From the NCBI GenBank assembly GCA_963793675.1, contig CAWCBA010000008.1, positions 248,001-312,000 on the forward strand: 64,000 bases of DNA. Reading direction: 5' to 3'. Shown piece after piece: positions 40,726-50,594 of this stretch. The translations under genes were made by a program, and so were the position numbers. The stretch comes from RPQJ01 sp963793675 (GTDB taxonomy: Bacteria > Pseudomonadota > Gammaproteobacteria > Steroidobacterales > Steroidobacteraceae). The notes under the pieces are model-generated. The model was not told where the DNA came from. It did no database searches and saw only the letters and a program-made list of their open reading frames with translations. Each line of letters starts with the position of its first letter. Position 1 is the first letter of the stretch.

Positions 40726-41366
40726 CGGCGCGATTCCTCGAAATACTGCACGAGCTTGCGGTAGTCGCGGGCCAGCACGGTGGCATCGAGCGGCGGCGAC
40801 GAATAAGCGGCGAGCGCGCCCGCCGGCGAGACGACGAACAGGCCGGCGCCGTGGTCCATCGTGTAGCCGCCGCCGGGCAGCGGCACTTTGGCGAACGGAA
40901 CCGAGAACGCCGTGGCGGCCTGGGTAGTCGCCGCGAGGGTTCCCGTCGCGCCCATGAACGAAGGATCGAAGAACGTCACGTACGGCTTGAGAATGGCGGG
41001 CGTGTCCCGCTCGGGGTCCACGCTTACCAGCAGCACGCGCGGCTGTTGTCGCGCTGGCAGGTCGGCGAGATTCTTCTTCACCTGCGCGAGCGTCGCGAGT
41101 GTCGTGGGGCACACGTCCGGGCACTGCGTGAAGCCGAAAAACACCAGCGTCCAGCGATCGCGCAGGAAGTCGCGCGGCAGCGGGCGGCTGTCCTGGTCGA
41201 CCAGGTCGAGCGGGGGAAGTGCGCGCGGTTGCGGCAGGATCGTCGCGCTCTCGGTCACGGGCACGGGCACCTCGCGCGGCGTGACGAACACACGAGCGAG
41301 AATCAGCCCGACCGCAAACGCTACAATGGCGGCCAGTGCAAATCGAAGCAGGGGGCGGGCGGTCAT
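40722..41366 (-). CDS. SCO1/SenC family copper chaperone-like protein
   Basis: 214 residues. One N-terminal membrane anchor (residues ~7-26), then a thioredoxin fold in the periplasm. The copper-site motif is TQCPDVCP (CxxxC, about residues 81-85) with a distal His in GYTMDHGAGLFVV, the ligand set needed for Cu insertion into cytochrome c oxidase CuA. No oxidase genes are nearby; it heads a compact run with psd-epmA-msrC. Confidence 0.9.
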   Translation of the reverse strand: MTARPLLRFALAAIVAFAVGLILARVFVTPREVPVPVTESATILPQPRALPPLDLVDQDSRPLPRDFLRDRWTLVFFGFTQCPDVCPTTLATLAQVKKNLADLPARQQPRVLLVSVDPERDTPAILKPYVTFFDPSFMGATGTLAATTQAATAFSVPFAKVPLPGGGYTMDHGAGLFVVSPAGALAAYSSPPLDATVLARDYRKLVQYFEESRR

Positions 41367-41398
41367 CGCACCGATTATCCCACAGGACCGCAGCGACC

Positions 41399-42337
41399 AT
41401 GCCGACGACCCCGAACCCGTTCAGCCGCAAGCCACCAGCTGCGCCCACCGTCGGGCAACTGATCCGATTTGGCGCGCGGGAGTTCGACGCCGCCGGGCTT
41501 GCCTATGGCCACGGCACGGCGGATGCGCGCGACGACGCGGCGGCACTGGTTTTCCACGCGCTCGGACTCGACCACGCCGCCGCCGAGAGTGCGTACACGA
41601 TCAAGCCCGGCAAGCCGCAGATCGAGCTGGTGCTCGGCCTGTTCGCGGAGCGGCTGCGCCGCCGCGTGCCCGCCGCCTACCTGATGGGGCGCATGTGGTT
41701 CGCCGGGCACGAATTCGAAGTCGACGAGCGGGTGATCGTGCCGCGTTCGCCCTTCGCCGAATTGATCGCCAGGGGCTTTGCGCCCTGGATCGAGGCTGAG
41801 CGCGTGCAGCGGGTCGTCGATCTCGGTACCGGCTCCGGATGCATCGCCATCGCGTGCGCGCTGCGGTTCCCGCAGGCCCGTGTCGATGCCGTGGATCTCT
41901 CCCCCGACGCGCTCGCAGTCGCGGCCCGCAACGTGCAGCGTCATGGCGTCGGCGCGCGTGTGCAGCTGCACCCCGGTGATACGTTCGAGCCGCTGGGCGA
42001 CGCCGTCTACGACCTGATCGTCGCGAATCCCCCGTACGTCAGCGATGCGGAAATGGACGCGCTCCCGCGCGAGTACCGGCACGAGCCGGACATGGCTTTG
42101 CGCGCCGGCAGTGATGGTCTCGACGTCGTGCGTCGAATCCTCCGCGACGCCGATGCGCACCTCGCGCCGGGAGGCATCCTGGTGGTCGAAGTGGGCGACA
42201 GCGAGGAGCGCTTGCAGCAGGCCTACCCGGGCGTGCCTTTCATGTGGCTCGAGTTCGAGCACGGCGGCGGGGGAGTCTTCCTGTTGACGAAAGACGACCT
42301 CCGCAGGCACCGTCATGAGCTTTCCGGGGCGAGCTAG
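41399..42337 (+). CDS. prmB: Ribosomal protein L3 glutamine methyltransferase
   Basis: 312 residues. SAM-dependent N5-glutamine methyltransferase. Motifs: VVDLGTGSGCIAIACALRFP (SAM site), ANPPYVSDAEMDALPREY (NPPY catalytic loop) and AAYLMGRMWFAGHEFEVDERVIVPRSPFAELI, the last phrase distinguishing PrmB from PrmC. ATG 41399 (MPTTPNPFSRK) chosen over an in-frame Met 63 bp upstream lying in the divergent SCO1 promoter region. aroC follows after 2 bp, the classic prmB-aroC pair. Confidence 0.94.
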   Translation: MPTTPNPFSRKPPAAPTVGQLIRFGAREFDAAGLAYGHGTADARDDAAALVFHALGLDHAAAESAYTIKPGKPQIELVLGLFAERLRRRVPAAYLMGRMWFAGHEFEVDERVIVPRSPFAELIARGFAPWIEAERVQRVVDLGTGSGCIAIACALRFPQARVDAVDLSPDALAVAARNVQRHGVGARVQLHPGDTFEPLGDAVYDLIVANPPYVSDAEMDALPREYRHEPDMALRAGSDGLDVVRRILRDADAHLAPGGILVVEVGDSEERLQQAYPGVPFMWLEFEHGGGGVFLLTKDDLRRHRHELSGAS

Positions 42338-42339
42338 GC

Positions 42340-43425
42340 ATGTCGGGCAATACCTTCGGGACGCTGTTCACGGTGACGACCTTCGGCGAGAGCCACGGTC
42401 CGGCGCTCGGCTGCATCGTCGACGGCTGCCCGCCGGGGCTGCCCCTTACGGAAGAAGACATCCAGCGTGACGTCGAACGTCGCCGCTCGGGCACGTCCAG
42501 GTACACCAGTCAGCGTCGCGAACCGGACCGCGTGCGCATCCTCTCGGGTGTCTTCGAAGGGGTGACCACCGGGACGCCGATCGGGCTGCTGGTCGAAAAC
42601 GCCGACCAGCGCTCGTACGACTACGACAAGATCAAGGATCGGTTCCGGCCCGGCCACGCCGACTACACCTATCAGCAGAAGTACGGCCTGCGCGATTACC
42701 GCGGCGGCGGCCGCTCGTCGGCGCGCGAAACGGTGATGCGCGTGGCGGCCGGCGCCATCGCGCGCAAATTCCTGGCTGCGAGAGGCATCGACATCTTCGG
42801 CTACCTGGCGCAGATGGGCTCGATCAGGCTCGCCCTGCTCGATCGTGCGGCCATCGACGCGAACCCGTTCTTCTGTGCCGAGCCCGCGCGCGTGCCCGCC
42901 CTGGAAGCCATGATCGACGCGTTGCGACGCGATGGCGATTCGATCGGGGCCCGCGTCAATGTCGTGGCCACCGGCGTCCCGCCGGGCCTCGGGGAGCCCG
43001 TTTTCGACCGGCTGGATGCCGATCTGGCGCACGCGATGATGAGCATCAATGCCGTCAAGGGAGTGGAGATCGGGGCGGGATTCGCCAGCGTGGAGCAGCG
43101 CGGCTCGCAGCATCGCGACGAAATGACGCCGCAGGGTTTCCTGTCGAACGAGGCCGGTGGCACGCTCGGCGGCATCTCCTCCGGTCAGGACGTGCTCGTC
43201 AGCATGGCGATCAAGCCGACCTCGAGCATCGTCAAACCAGGCCGCTCGATCGACGTGGCGGGGCAGCCGGTCGAGGTCGTCACCACGGGCCGCCACGATC
43301 CCTGCGTCGGTATCCGGGCCGTGCCCATCGCCGAGGCGATGCTTGCGCTCGTGCTGGCCGATCACTACCTGCGGCACCGGGCCCAGAACGCCGAGGTCCG
43401 GTCGAATACTCCGGTGATAACCTGA
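42340..43425 (+). CDS. aroC: Chorismate synthase
   Basis: 361 residues, intact. FMN-dependent final step of the shikimate pathway. N-terminus MSGNTFGTLFTVTTFGESHGPALG (written here to the first 20: MSGNTFGTLFTVTTFGESHG) is diagnostic; GRSSARETVMRVAAGAIARK, GAGFASVEQRGS, GGISSGQDVLVSMAIKPTSS and TTGRHDPCVGIRAVPIAEAM follow in order. It starts 2 bp after prmB. Confidence 0.97.
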   Translation: MSGNTFGTLFTVTTFGESHGPALGCIVDGCPPGLPLTEEDIQRDVERRRSGTSRYTSQRREPDRVRILSGVFEGVTTGTPIGLLVENADQRSYDYDKIKDRFRPGHADYTYQQKYGLRDYRGGGRSSARETVMRVAAGAIARKFLAARGIDIFGYLAQMGSIRLALLDRAAIDANPFFCAEPARVPALEAMIDALRRDGDSIGARVNVVATGVPPGLGEPVFDRLDADLAHAMMSINAVKGVEIGAGFASVEQRGSQHRDEMTPQGFLSNEAGGTLGGISSGQDVLVSMAIKPTSSIVKPGRSIDVAGQPVEVVTTGRHDPCVGIRAVPIAEAMLALVLADHYLRHRAQNAEVRSNTPVIT

Positions 43426-43643
43426 CTTCATGGCGCCCCGGTTGGGAACGCCACGGAAGTGTGGAGCATGTCCGGCAATCGCCGGACCAAAGGGCTACAA
43501 AGGCGCCTGCAGCCGCGGTCTTGTTGGGTGCGGGCGGGGCCGTGGGATATAGTTATGTTTAATTGGTTGTCAATCTGCGAACCCAACGGACCCGTGGCGT
43601 ACCGCCGCGACCGAGCCAAGATTCGCGATCGGTGGGAGACTCG
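43426..43643 (+). promoter_or_regulatory. aroC-fimV intergenic region with hairpin
   Basis: 218 bp. A perfect hairpin GTCCGGC-AATC-GCCGGAC (43470-43487) is a terminator-like stem without a T-run. An A/T-rich patch GATATAGTTATGTTTAATTGG follows at about 43544-43564 and is the likely fimV promoter area, though no clean hexamer pair is evident. Confidence 0.45.
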
Positions 43644-46327
43644 ATGAAGACTGCTGTACGCCGCGTCCTGCTCATGAGCGCGTTGCTGGCCCCGGGCGCC
43701 CTTTACGCGCTCGGCCTGGGCGAAATCAAGCTGAATTCAGCGTTGAATCAGCCCTTTGACGCTGAAATCGAATTGGTCTCCGCGACCCAGGAGGATCTCG
43801 GGGCACTGCGCGCAGCGCTGGCCTCCAACGACACCTTCGTGCGCTACGGTCTTGACCGTCCGGCGTACCTGGTCGACTTCAATTTCCGGGTCGCCAAGGG
43901 CTCCGACGGCAGGGACGTCCTGCGCGTCACCTCGCCCCGGCCGGTAACCGAACCCTTCGTGACGCTCCTGGTCGAGGCCAACTGGCCGCGCGGCAGGTTG
44001 CTGCGTGAATACACGGTGCTGCTCGACCCGCCGGTCTACGCACCGGGTCCAGCGGCCGGTGAGCCTGTCGCGGCGGCCCCCCGGGTCAGTTCTGGTGGCG
44101 CCACCAGCACGCGTTCCGCGGCTCCGGTCGCCGACAGCCACGACCGATTCCGTTCGTTCCTCGCGCCCCGTCAGCGCGGCCGTGCCTGCCGCGGCCCGCA
44201 GCATCGAGCCGGGCAGCACCTACCGGGTGCGTAACCGCGACACGCTCTGGGAGATCGCCAGTGCCGCGAACCCGGGCTCGCGCACGAACGTCAACCAGGC
44301 GATGGTTGCCATCTACCAGAACAATCCGCAGGCATTTGACGGCAATATCAACGTCCTGCTTTCGGGCAGCGTGCTGCGCATTCCGGACGCGAACCAGATC
44401 AGCTCCGTGTCGGCGAGCGAAGCGTCTGCCGAAGTAGCACGACAGTACGACGCCTGGCGTAACGGCACGGGTACCGCTGCTGCGCGCGAAGCCGGCAGGC
44501 TCCGCCTCGTCACGCCGGAGCAGGGCACGACAGCGCCGTCCACTTCGACCTCCACCAGTCCTGCGGCTGCGACACCCGCTGCGACGGCTGGAACGCCGGC
44601 GGCCGCGGCATCGGGCGACCTCGAAACGCGCGTCAAGCAACTCGAGGGCGAACTCGCCGAAGCCAGGCGCCTGCTCGAAGTGCGCAACGCCGAACTCGCG
44701 ACGCTGCAGGGCGGTGCGCCCGTGCCCGCGGATGGGGCGGCCGCACCCGGCGTCACTCCGACCGAACCGGGAGCAACCGCTACCGAAGCCGCGCCCGAGG
44801 CCGCGGCAACCGCAGAGCCGGCGAAGCCCGAAAAGCCGAAGAAGCCGCAGAAGAAAGTGGTCGAGCCGCCGCAGCCGAGCCTGCTCGAGCGCGTCACCGA
44901 CTACTGGTGGGTGCTGCTCGGCCTGCTGGCCGCGGGACTTGGCGCGCTGTTGATCCAGCGCCTGCGCCGCGAACGTGGCAGTGCCGAAGAATCACTCGAA
45001 GAGGCCCTCGGTTCGCGCGACATTCGTGGCTCCGGACCGAGGTTCACGCCGCGTTCACGCGACGCGGACATCCTCGTCGAAGAACGGAGCGGCGGCGAAA
45101 TCACGGGACGCGGCGCGGCCATCGCGGCGTCTGCGGCAGCGACAGCGACCGCAGCACGTGCACCGGAGCCGACGCCGCAAGGTCGTCACGGTCGAGGACA
45201 CGTTGTCGGGTGACGGCCCGGCGAGCATGGAATCGGGAGACCCGCTGGCCGAGGCCGACTTCCACATGGCGTACGGCCTGTACGACCAGGCGGCGGACCT
45301 CGTGCAGCTCGCGATGAAGCGCGAACCGCAGCGCCGTGACCTCAAGCTGAAACTGCTCGAGATCTATTTCGTCTGGGGCAACAAGGAGCGATTCCTCGAG
45401 CTGGCCCGCGACCTCGGTACGACACGCGCAGATGGGCCTGCCGGTGAATGGGACAAGATCCTGATCATGGGCAAGCAGATTGCGCCGGGCGATGCGCTGT
45501 TTGCGGGCAGCCCGAGTTCCTCGTCGTCCGATTCGCTTGACATGGAGCTGCACGGAGCGACCGGCACGCTCGACCTGACGATACCGGCCGGTGATTCGCA
45601 GAGCCCGGACATGGACCTGACGGAGTCGGAAACCGAGATTGCGCCAATCGACCGTTCGGGCCTCGATTTCGTCCTCGACGAGTCAGCCCGTGGCAACGAC
45701 GAATCCACCGTGCTGCCGACGGTCGAGATGCCGCGTATCAGCAGTGCCGGCGATACGGCCGGCGATACGCAGGAGGTCACGGTCGATCGACTCGGCCTCG
45801 ATCTCGATACGCTGCGTGAACTCGAGTCGCTCGACGCGGACGAGGCCAGTGACGCGCGCAAGCGTGCCAGCAGCGACACGGTCGAAACCGCGATGATGGG
45901 CAGCGACAAGAGCCTGCGCGACGACGACACCGACCTGCTCAGCTCGACGGCGCTGATGCACATGGTCGACGACACGGCGATGCTGCCAGGCGATGAGGCG
46001 ATCGAGGGCATCGTCGACCTGTCCGCGGTGACGGGAGAACTGCCGGCGCTCGACGTGACGCGTGAAATGCCTGCAACCGACGCGACCGGCGAAATGCCTG
46101 CGCTCGACTCGACGGCGCTGATCGCGGGCCTGGCAGGCAACGTCGATTACGACCTGGGCGGCGAGCCGGCGACGATGAGCGAAGTCGGCACCAAGCTCGA
46201 CCTCGCGCGTGCGTACATGGACATGGGTGATCCGGAAGGCGCCCGCAGCATCCTCGACGAGGTGTTGCAGGAAGGCAGCTCGACGCAGCGCCAGGAAGCA
46301 GAGCGGCTGATCGCCAGCCTGCCCTGA
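43644..46327 (+). CDS. fimV: FimV/HubP-family polar pilus-assembly protein, frameshifted twice
   Basis: Repaired length 893 residues. Signal peptide (residues 1-22, ending ALYALG), the FimV N-terminal domain (LGEIKLNSALNQPFDAEIEL; ANWPRGRLLREYTVLLDPP), a LysM-like peptidoglycan-binding segment (GSTYRVRNRDTLWEIAS), a coiled coil (about LETRVKQLEGELAEARRLLE), a Pro/Ala/Lys linker, one transmembrane helix (WWVLLGLLAAGLGALLI), then an acidic cytoplasmic region with TPR-like repeats and the C-terminal FimV domain (TKLDLARAYMDMGDPEGARS). FimV organises polar type IV pili in Pseudomonas. Surplus single bases near 44155 and 45182 break the frame. truA follows after 12 bp, the usual fimV-truA order. 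Confidence 0.9.
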
Positions 46328-46339
46328 CGGGGCAGGCTC

Positions 46340-47134
46340 GTGCCGCGTCTCGCGCTCGGCATCGAGTACGATGGCTCGGCGTTCGCCGGCTGGCAGGCGC
46401 AGTCGCACGCGCGCAGCGTGCAGGGCGACCTGCAGCGCGCGCTGGCGCAGGTCGCCGATCATCCCGTCGAGCTGGTCGCTGCCGGCCGCACCGACGCCGG
46501 CGTGCACGCGCTCGAGATGGTGGCGCACTTCGACACGACGGCAGAACGACCCCTGCACGCGTGGATGCTCGGTGCGAACGCGAACGTCGCGACGGAAATC
46601 TCCGTGCTCTGGGCCCACCTCGTACCCGACGATTTTCATGCGCGCCACCATGCAACGGCGCGACGCTACCACTACCGCGTGCTGGATCGGCGCATGCGTC
46701 CGGCGCTCGAGCGCCAGCGGGTCTGCTGGATCCGGCACGAACTCGACGCCGCGCGCATGCACGACGCGGGGCAGGCGCTGGTGGGACACCACGACTTTTC
46801 CGCTTTCCGCGCGTCTGAATGCCAGTCGCCGACTCCCATGCGCAAGCTCATGGAGCTGTCGGTCGAACGCGACGGGCCTTACGTCGACCTCCGGGTGCGT
46901 GCCAACGCCTTCCTGCATCACATGGTTCGCAACATCGCCGGCAGCCTGATACTGGTCGGCAGGGGTGAACGCAGCGCCGAGTGGCTGTCGGCAGTCCTGC
47001 AGGGGCGCGACCGTCGCGCGGCCGGGCCCACGGCACCGCCCCATGGCCTGTATTTCGTCGGCGCCGACTACCCCGCCGGATTCGGTCTGCCTTCGGGTAA
47101 ACTCGGCCGTCCGCCCCCGGGAGCCGCGTCGTGA
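46340..47134 (+). CDS. truA: tRNA pseudouridine(38-40) synthase
   Basis: 264 residues, GTG start. It isomerises uridines 38-40 in the anticodon arm. Catalytic Asp in AAGRTDAGVHALEMVAHF (about residue 53); GIEYDGSAFAGWQAQ, HHDFSAFRASECQS and FLHHMVRNIAGSLILVG are family blocks. Overlaps accD by 4 bp. The trpF gene often found between truA and accD in related bacteria is absent. Confidence 0.95.
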   Translation: MPRLALGIEYDGSAFAGWQAQSHARSVQGDLQRALAQVADHPVELVAAGRTDAGVHALEMVAHFDTTAERPLHAWMLGANANVATEISVLWAHLVPDDFHARHHATARRYHYRVLDRRMRPALERQRVCWIRHELDAARMHDAGQALVGHHDFSAFRASECQSPTPMRKLMELSVERDGPYVDLRVRANAFLHHMVRNIAGSLILVGRGERSAEWLSAVLQGRDRRAAGPTAPPHGLYFVGADYPAGFGLPSGKLGRPPPGAAS

Positions 47135-48018
47135 CCTGGTTCGAAAAGATCATTCCTTCGCGCATCAAGACGGAACGGCGCTCGCGCTCTGTCCCCGAAG
47201 GGCTGTGGATCAAGTGCCCGGCGTGCGACGCCGTGCTCTACCGCGCCGAACTCGAGCGCAACCTGCAGGTGTGCCCGAAGTGCAGCCACCACATGCGCAT
47301 CGAGGCGCGCAACCGGCTGATGGGTTTCCTCGACGAGGGCAGCGGGCGCGAGCTCGCCAACGAAGTCGAGCCCGAAGATCCGCTCAAGTTCCGCGACAGC
47401 AAGAAGTACCGCGACCGCCTGACCGCGGCGCAGAAGCTGGTCGGCGAGAAGGACGCGATGATCGTGATGGCCGGCGCGCTGCAGGGCATCGACGTCGTCG
47501 CGTGCGCGTTCGAATTCCGCTTCCTCGGCGGCTCGATGGGTTCCGTCGTGGGCGAGCGTTTCACGCGCGGCGCCGACTACTGCCTCGCCAACAAGCTGCC
47601 GCTGATCTGTTTCTCGTCGAGCGGCGGCGCGCGCATGCAGGAAGGACTGCTGTCGCTGCTGCAGATGAGCAAGACCAGCGCGGTGCTGTCGCGCATGGCC
47701 CAGGCAAGGCTGCCGTACGTGTCCGTGCTCACCGACCCGACCACGGGCGGCGTGTCGGCGAGCCTCGCGATGCTCGGTGACCTCAACATCGCCGAGCCGC
47801 GCGCGCTGATAGGTTTTGCCGGTCCCCGCGTGATCGAACAGACCGTGCGCGAGACGCTGCCGGAGGGCTTCCAGCGCAGCGAGTTCCTGCTCCAGCACGG
47901 TGCGATCGACCTCATCGTCGACCGTCGCGACCTGCGGGACCGCATTGCGACGCTGCTCGCGATGATGCTCGGGCGGCCGCCGCTCGTGCGCGCGGACGAA
48001 GCGAACCCCTCGTCCTGA
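47131..48018 (+). CDS. accD: Acetyl-CoA carboxylase carboxyltransferase subunit beta
   Basis: 295 residues. With AccA it transfers carboxyl from biotin to acetyl-CoA, first step of fatty acid synthesis. N-terminal four-Cys zinc ribbon (CPACDAVLYR ... VCPKCSHH), then the crotonase-fold carboxyltransferase core (GSMGSVVGERFTRGADYC; SSGGARMQEGLLSLLQM; DPTTGGVSASLAMLGD; GFAGPRVIEQTVRETLP). It starts within truA and is followed by folC after 11 bp, the standard accD-folC order. Confidence 0.96.
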   Translation: MTWFEKIIPSRIKTERRSRSVPEGLWIKCPACDAVLYRAELERNLQVCPKCSHHMRIEARNRLMGFLDEGSGRELANEVEPEDPLKFRDSKKYRDRLTAAQKLVGEKDAMIVMAGALQGIDVVACAFEFRFLGGSMGSVVGERFTRGADYCLANKLPLICFSSSGGARMQEGLLSLLQMSKTSAVLSRMAQARLPYVSVLTDPTTGGVSASLAMLGDLNIAEPRALIGFAGPRVIEQTVRETLPEGFQRSEFLLQHGAIDLIVDRRDLRDRIATLLAMMLGRPPLVRADEANPSS

Positions 48019-48029
48019 CCGGTCCAGCG

Positions 48030-49319
48030 ATGCCCGCCGGACCGCGCTTCGAGCGTCTCGACGACTGGCTCGACTGGCAGCAGCAGCTGCATCCGGCGAC
48101 GATCGAGCTCGGCCTGCGGCGGATCTCGAACGTCCTGGCGCGCACCGGCTGGAGCAGGCCACGCGCACCCGTCATCACGGTGGGCGGCACCAACGGCAAG
48201 GGTTCCTGCGTCGCGCTGCTCGATGCCGTTCTGCGTGCGCAAGGCTATCGCGCAGCAAGCTTCACGTCGCCGCACCTGATCCAGTATCGCGAGCGAATCC
48301 GCATCGATGGCGCGATGGTCTCCGAGGCCTCGCTGATCGCGGCCTTCGAGCGCGCCGCCGATGCGCTCGGGCCCGATTCGCTCACGTTCTTCGAGTTCAA
48401 CACGCTGGCGGCGCTGCTGATCTTCGAGACGGCGGTGCCTGACGTCATCGTGCTCGAGGTCGGTCTAGGCGGCCGGCTCGACTCCGTCAACGTCGTCGAT
48501 CCCGACGTGGCCGTCGTGGTCTCGGTCGGGCTCGATCACATGGATTGGCTGGGGCCGGACGAGGAAGTCATAGGGCGCGAGAAGGCCGGCATTTTCCGTG
48601 CCGGGCGTCCGGCCGTGTTCGGCACGCCGCAGCCGCCGCAGTCCGTGCGTGCGCGCGCAATCGAGATCGGCGCACCGCTCAGCGTGCGGGGTACCGATTT
48701 CGACGGCCGCGCAGCCGGCGCGGCCGGCTGGGACTTCATCGTCGGCGAGCGAGTGGAGCTTGCCGCACTGCCGTTGCCATCGTTGCCGGGTCCGATCCAG
48801 GTCGCGAATGCCGCGACCGCGCTGATGGCGTTGCATCAGCTGCGGGATCGGTTGCCGCTGTCCCGCGGGGCGATCGTCCGGGGCCTGCAGTCCGCGCGGT
48901 TGCCCGGTCGATTCCAGCGCGTGCCGGATGCGCGCGGCTTCGAGTGGGTGCTCGACGTGGCCCACAACCCGGCTGCGGCAACGACGCTGGCCACCAACCT
49001 GCGCGCGCTGCCGGTGGCGGGCCGCACGCTCGCCGTCTGCGGCATGCTCGGCGACAAGGACGTGCCTGGCGTCATCGGGACCCTGCGTGAGTCCATCGAT
49101 CAGTGGTTTGCAGCCACGGCGGAAGGCCCGCGGGCGATCGACGCCGCCGAACTCGGGCGCAGGGCAGGCAGCGCGGGCGTCCACATGCAGGCGGTGGGCA
49201 CGGTACCCGAGGCGATGCGGCGCGCCGCCGAGGTGGCGCGGACCGGCGATCGCATCGTCGTGTTCGGCTCCTTCCACACCGTCGGTCCGGCGCTCGCGGC
49301 CTTACGCGTTCCCCTATAA
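48030..49319 (+). CDS. folC: Bifunctional dihydrofolate synthase / folylpolyglutamate synthase
   Basis: 429 residues. It adds glutamate to dihydropteroate and to folates. Mur-ligase fold: P-loop TVGGTNGKGSCVALLDAVL (about residues 49-60), SFTSPHLIQYRERIRIDG, LEVGLGGRLDSVNVVD, VGLDHMDWLG and VLDVAHNPAAATTLATNL. The last codons contain TATAAT (49315-49320), a possible -10 for the SPOR-domain gene that starts 10 bp downstream. Confidence 0.95.
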   Translation: MPAGPRFERLDDWLDWQQQLHPATIELGLRRISNVLARTGWSRPRAPVITVGGTNGKGSCVALLDAVLRAQGYRAASFTSPHLIQYRERIRIDGAMVSEASLIAAFERAADALGPDSLTFFEFNTLAALLIFETAVPDVIVLEVGLGGRLDSVNVVDPDVAVVVSVGLDHMDWLGPDEEVIGREKAGIFRAGRPAVFGTPQPPQSVRARAIEIGAPLSVRGTDFDGRAAGAAGWDFIVGERVELAALPLPSLPGPIQVANAATALMALHQLRDRLPLSRGAIVRGLQSARLPGRFQRVPDARGFEWVLDVAHNPAAATTLATNLRALPVAGRTLAVCGMLGDKDVPGVIGTLRESIDQWFAATAEGPRAIDAAELGRRAGSAGVHMQAVGTVPEAMRRAAEVARTGDRIVVFGSFHTVGPALAALRVPL

Positions 49320-49329
49320 TCCTCGCTCG

Positions 49330-50019
49330 ATGGAACAACCACTGAAGGCCAGGCTGATCGGCGCAAGCATCCTCGTGTTGCTGGCGGTCGCCCTGGTGCC
49401 CGAACTGCTCTCGGGCCCAAAGGACTCCGCAGCTGGCGGGACGACGGCGGGCGGCGCGAAAAGCACCCGCACCGTGACGATCGACCTCGGCGGGGCGGTC
49501 GCCGATGGCGCCAGGCTCGAGCCCCGTGCGGACACCTCGGCGGCGCCGGCCACGACAGCATCGTTACCGACCGTCGATTCGTCTGCGGCGAAGCCTGAGG
49601 CGCAACAGGCGTCGACACCCGGGGACAAAACGCCGGTCATGGAAGAGGTGCCGGACGCGGCGCCGCAGGCCGCGGAACCCAAGGTGACACCCCGACCGGC
49701 CCAGGAAGCACCAGCGACGCCCGCGCGGGCAGCCGAGACCAAGCCTGCCGCGACCGAGCCGACCGTGCAGGGGTCCGCTCCCGCCCAAGGCGCGTTCTCG
49801 GTGCAGGTTGGCGCGTTCGGTTCAGAGGCGACGGCCCGCAAGCTCGTAAAGGACCTCAAGGCCGACGGCATGCCGGCGTACATCGCGCCGCTGGCCAAGT
49901 CCGGCAAGACCTTGCATCGGGTCCGGGTGGGGCCCGTGCCCGACCGGGCGGCCGCGGACAAGCTCGCCGCGAGGCTCAAGGCCCGCGGCCTGCCGGTGTC
50001 CGTCGTCTCCGGCGGCTGA
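49330..50019 (+). CDS. dedD: SPOR-domain protein, DedD-like
   Basis: 229 residues. One N-terminal membrane helix (residues ~8-28: LIGASILVLLAVALVPELLSG begins after a short basic tail), a long Pro/Ala/Thr-rich periplasmic linker (~35-150) and a C-terminal SPOR domain (~155-229; AFSVQVGAFGSEATARKLV; LHRVRVGPVPDRAAADKL). SPOR binds denuded glycan at the septum, so it probably works in cell division. The folC-dedD-cvpA-purF order is conserved in gammaproteobacteria. Confidence 0.88.
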   Translation: MEQPLKARLIGASILVLLAVALVPELLSGPKDSAAGGTTAGGAKSTRTVTIDLGGAVADGARLEPRADTSAAPATTASLPTVDSSAAKPEAQQASTPGDKTPVMEEVPDAAPQAAEPKVTPRPAQEAPATPARAAETKPAATEPTVQGSAPAQGAFSVQVGAFGSEATARKLVKDLKADGMPAYIAPLAKSGKTLHRVRVGPVPDRAAADKLAARLKARGLPVSVVSGG

Positions 50020-50077
50020 TGCCACCCTCTGCTAGAATTCGCCACCTCAATTTCGTTGCCAGGACGCACCCGGCCGC

Positions 50078-50584
50078 ATGACGACCGTCGACTACTGCCT
50101 CATCGCCATCGTCCTGATTTCCCTGCTTTTCGGAGTAATCCGCGGGTTCCTGCGCGAGTCCGTGGCGCTGCTCGGTTGGCTGGTGGGACTCTGGCTCGCC
50201 TGGCGCTACGCGCCGGTCGTGCAGCCCTACCTGGGCGGCTCCCTGGCGGGCACCGAACTCCAGGTCTGGGTGGCCCGGATGATCCTGCTGATCGCCGCGG
50301 TGCTGGCGGCCTGGGTCATCGGCAGCCTGCTGGGTTACCTCGTGCAGCGCTCGGGACTCACGCTCGGCCTCGACCGCATCCTGGGCGGCGTGTTCGGCCT
50401 GGTCCGCGGTGCCGTCATCGTCGGCTTCGCCGTCATGCTGGCGCAGGCCGCGCAGATGCAGGACGAATCGTGGTGGAAAGAGTCCAAGCTGATTCCAGTG
50501 GGCGTCGAGATGGCCTCCGTGCTGGGGGGCTATGTCGAGACCGGGCGACAGGCCATCGACGACGTCGCCGCGTCGAGTACCTGA
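50078..50584 (+). CDS. cvpA: CvpA family inner-membrane protein
   Basis: 168 residues with four predicted membrane helices (about 5-25, 28-48, 62-84 and 98-122). Family pattern: DYCLIAIVLISLLFGVIRGF at the N-terminus, LGWLVGLWLA, and LDRILGGVFGLVRGAVIVG. Linked to colicin V export and envelope integrity in other bacteria; exact role unresolved. 10 bp upstream of purF, its usual neighbour. Confidence 0.92.
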   Translation: MTTVDYCLIAIVLISLLFGVIRGFLRESVALLGWLVGLWLAWRYAPVVQPYLGGSLAGTELQVWVARMILLIAAVLAAWVIGSLLGYLVQRSGLTLGLDRILGGVFGLVRGAVIVGFAVMLAQAAQMQDESWWKESKLIPVGVEMASVLGGYVETGRQAIDDVAASST

Positions 50585-50594
50585 GGGCGCAACC

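Noticed and set aside
46328..47134. trpF between truA and accD
   Set aside because: truA and accD overlap by 4 bp, leaving no room for it.
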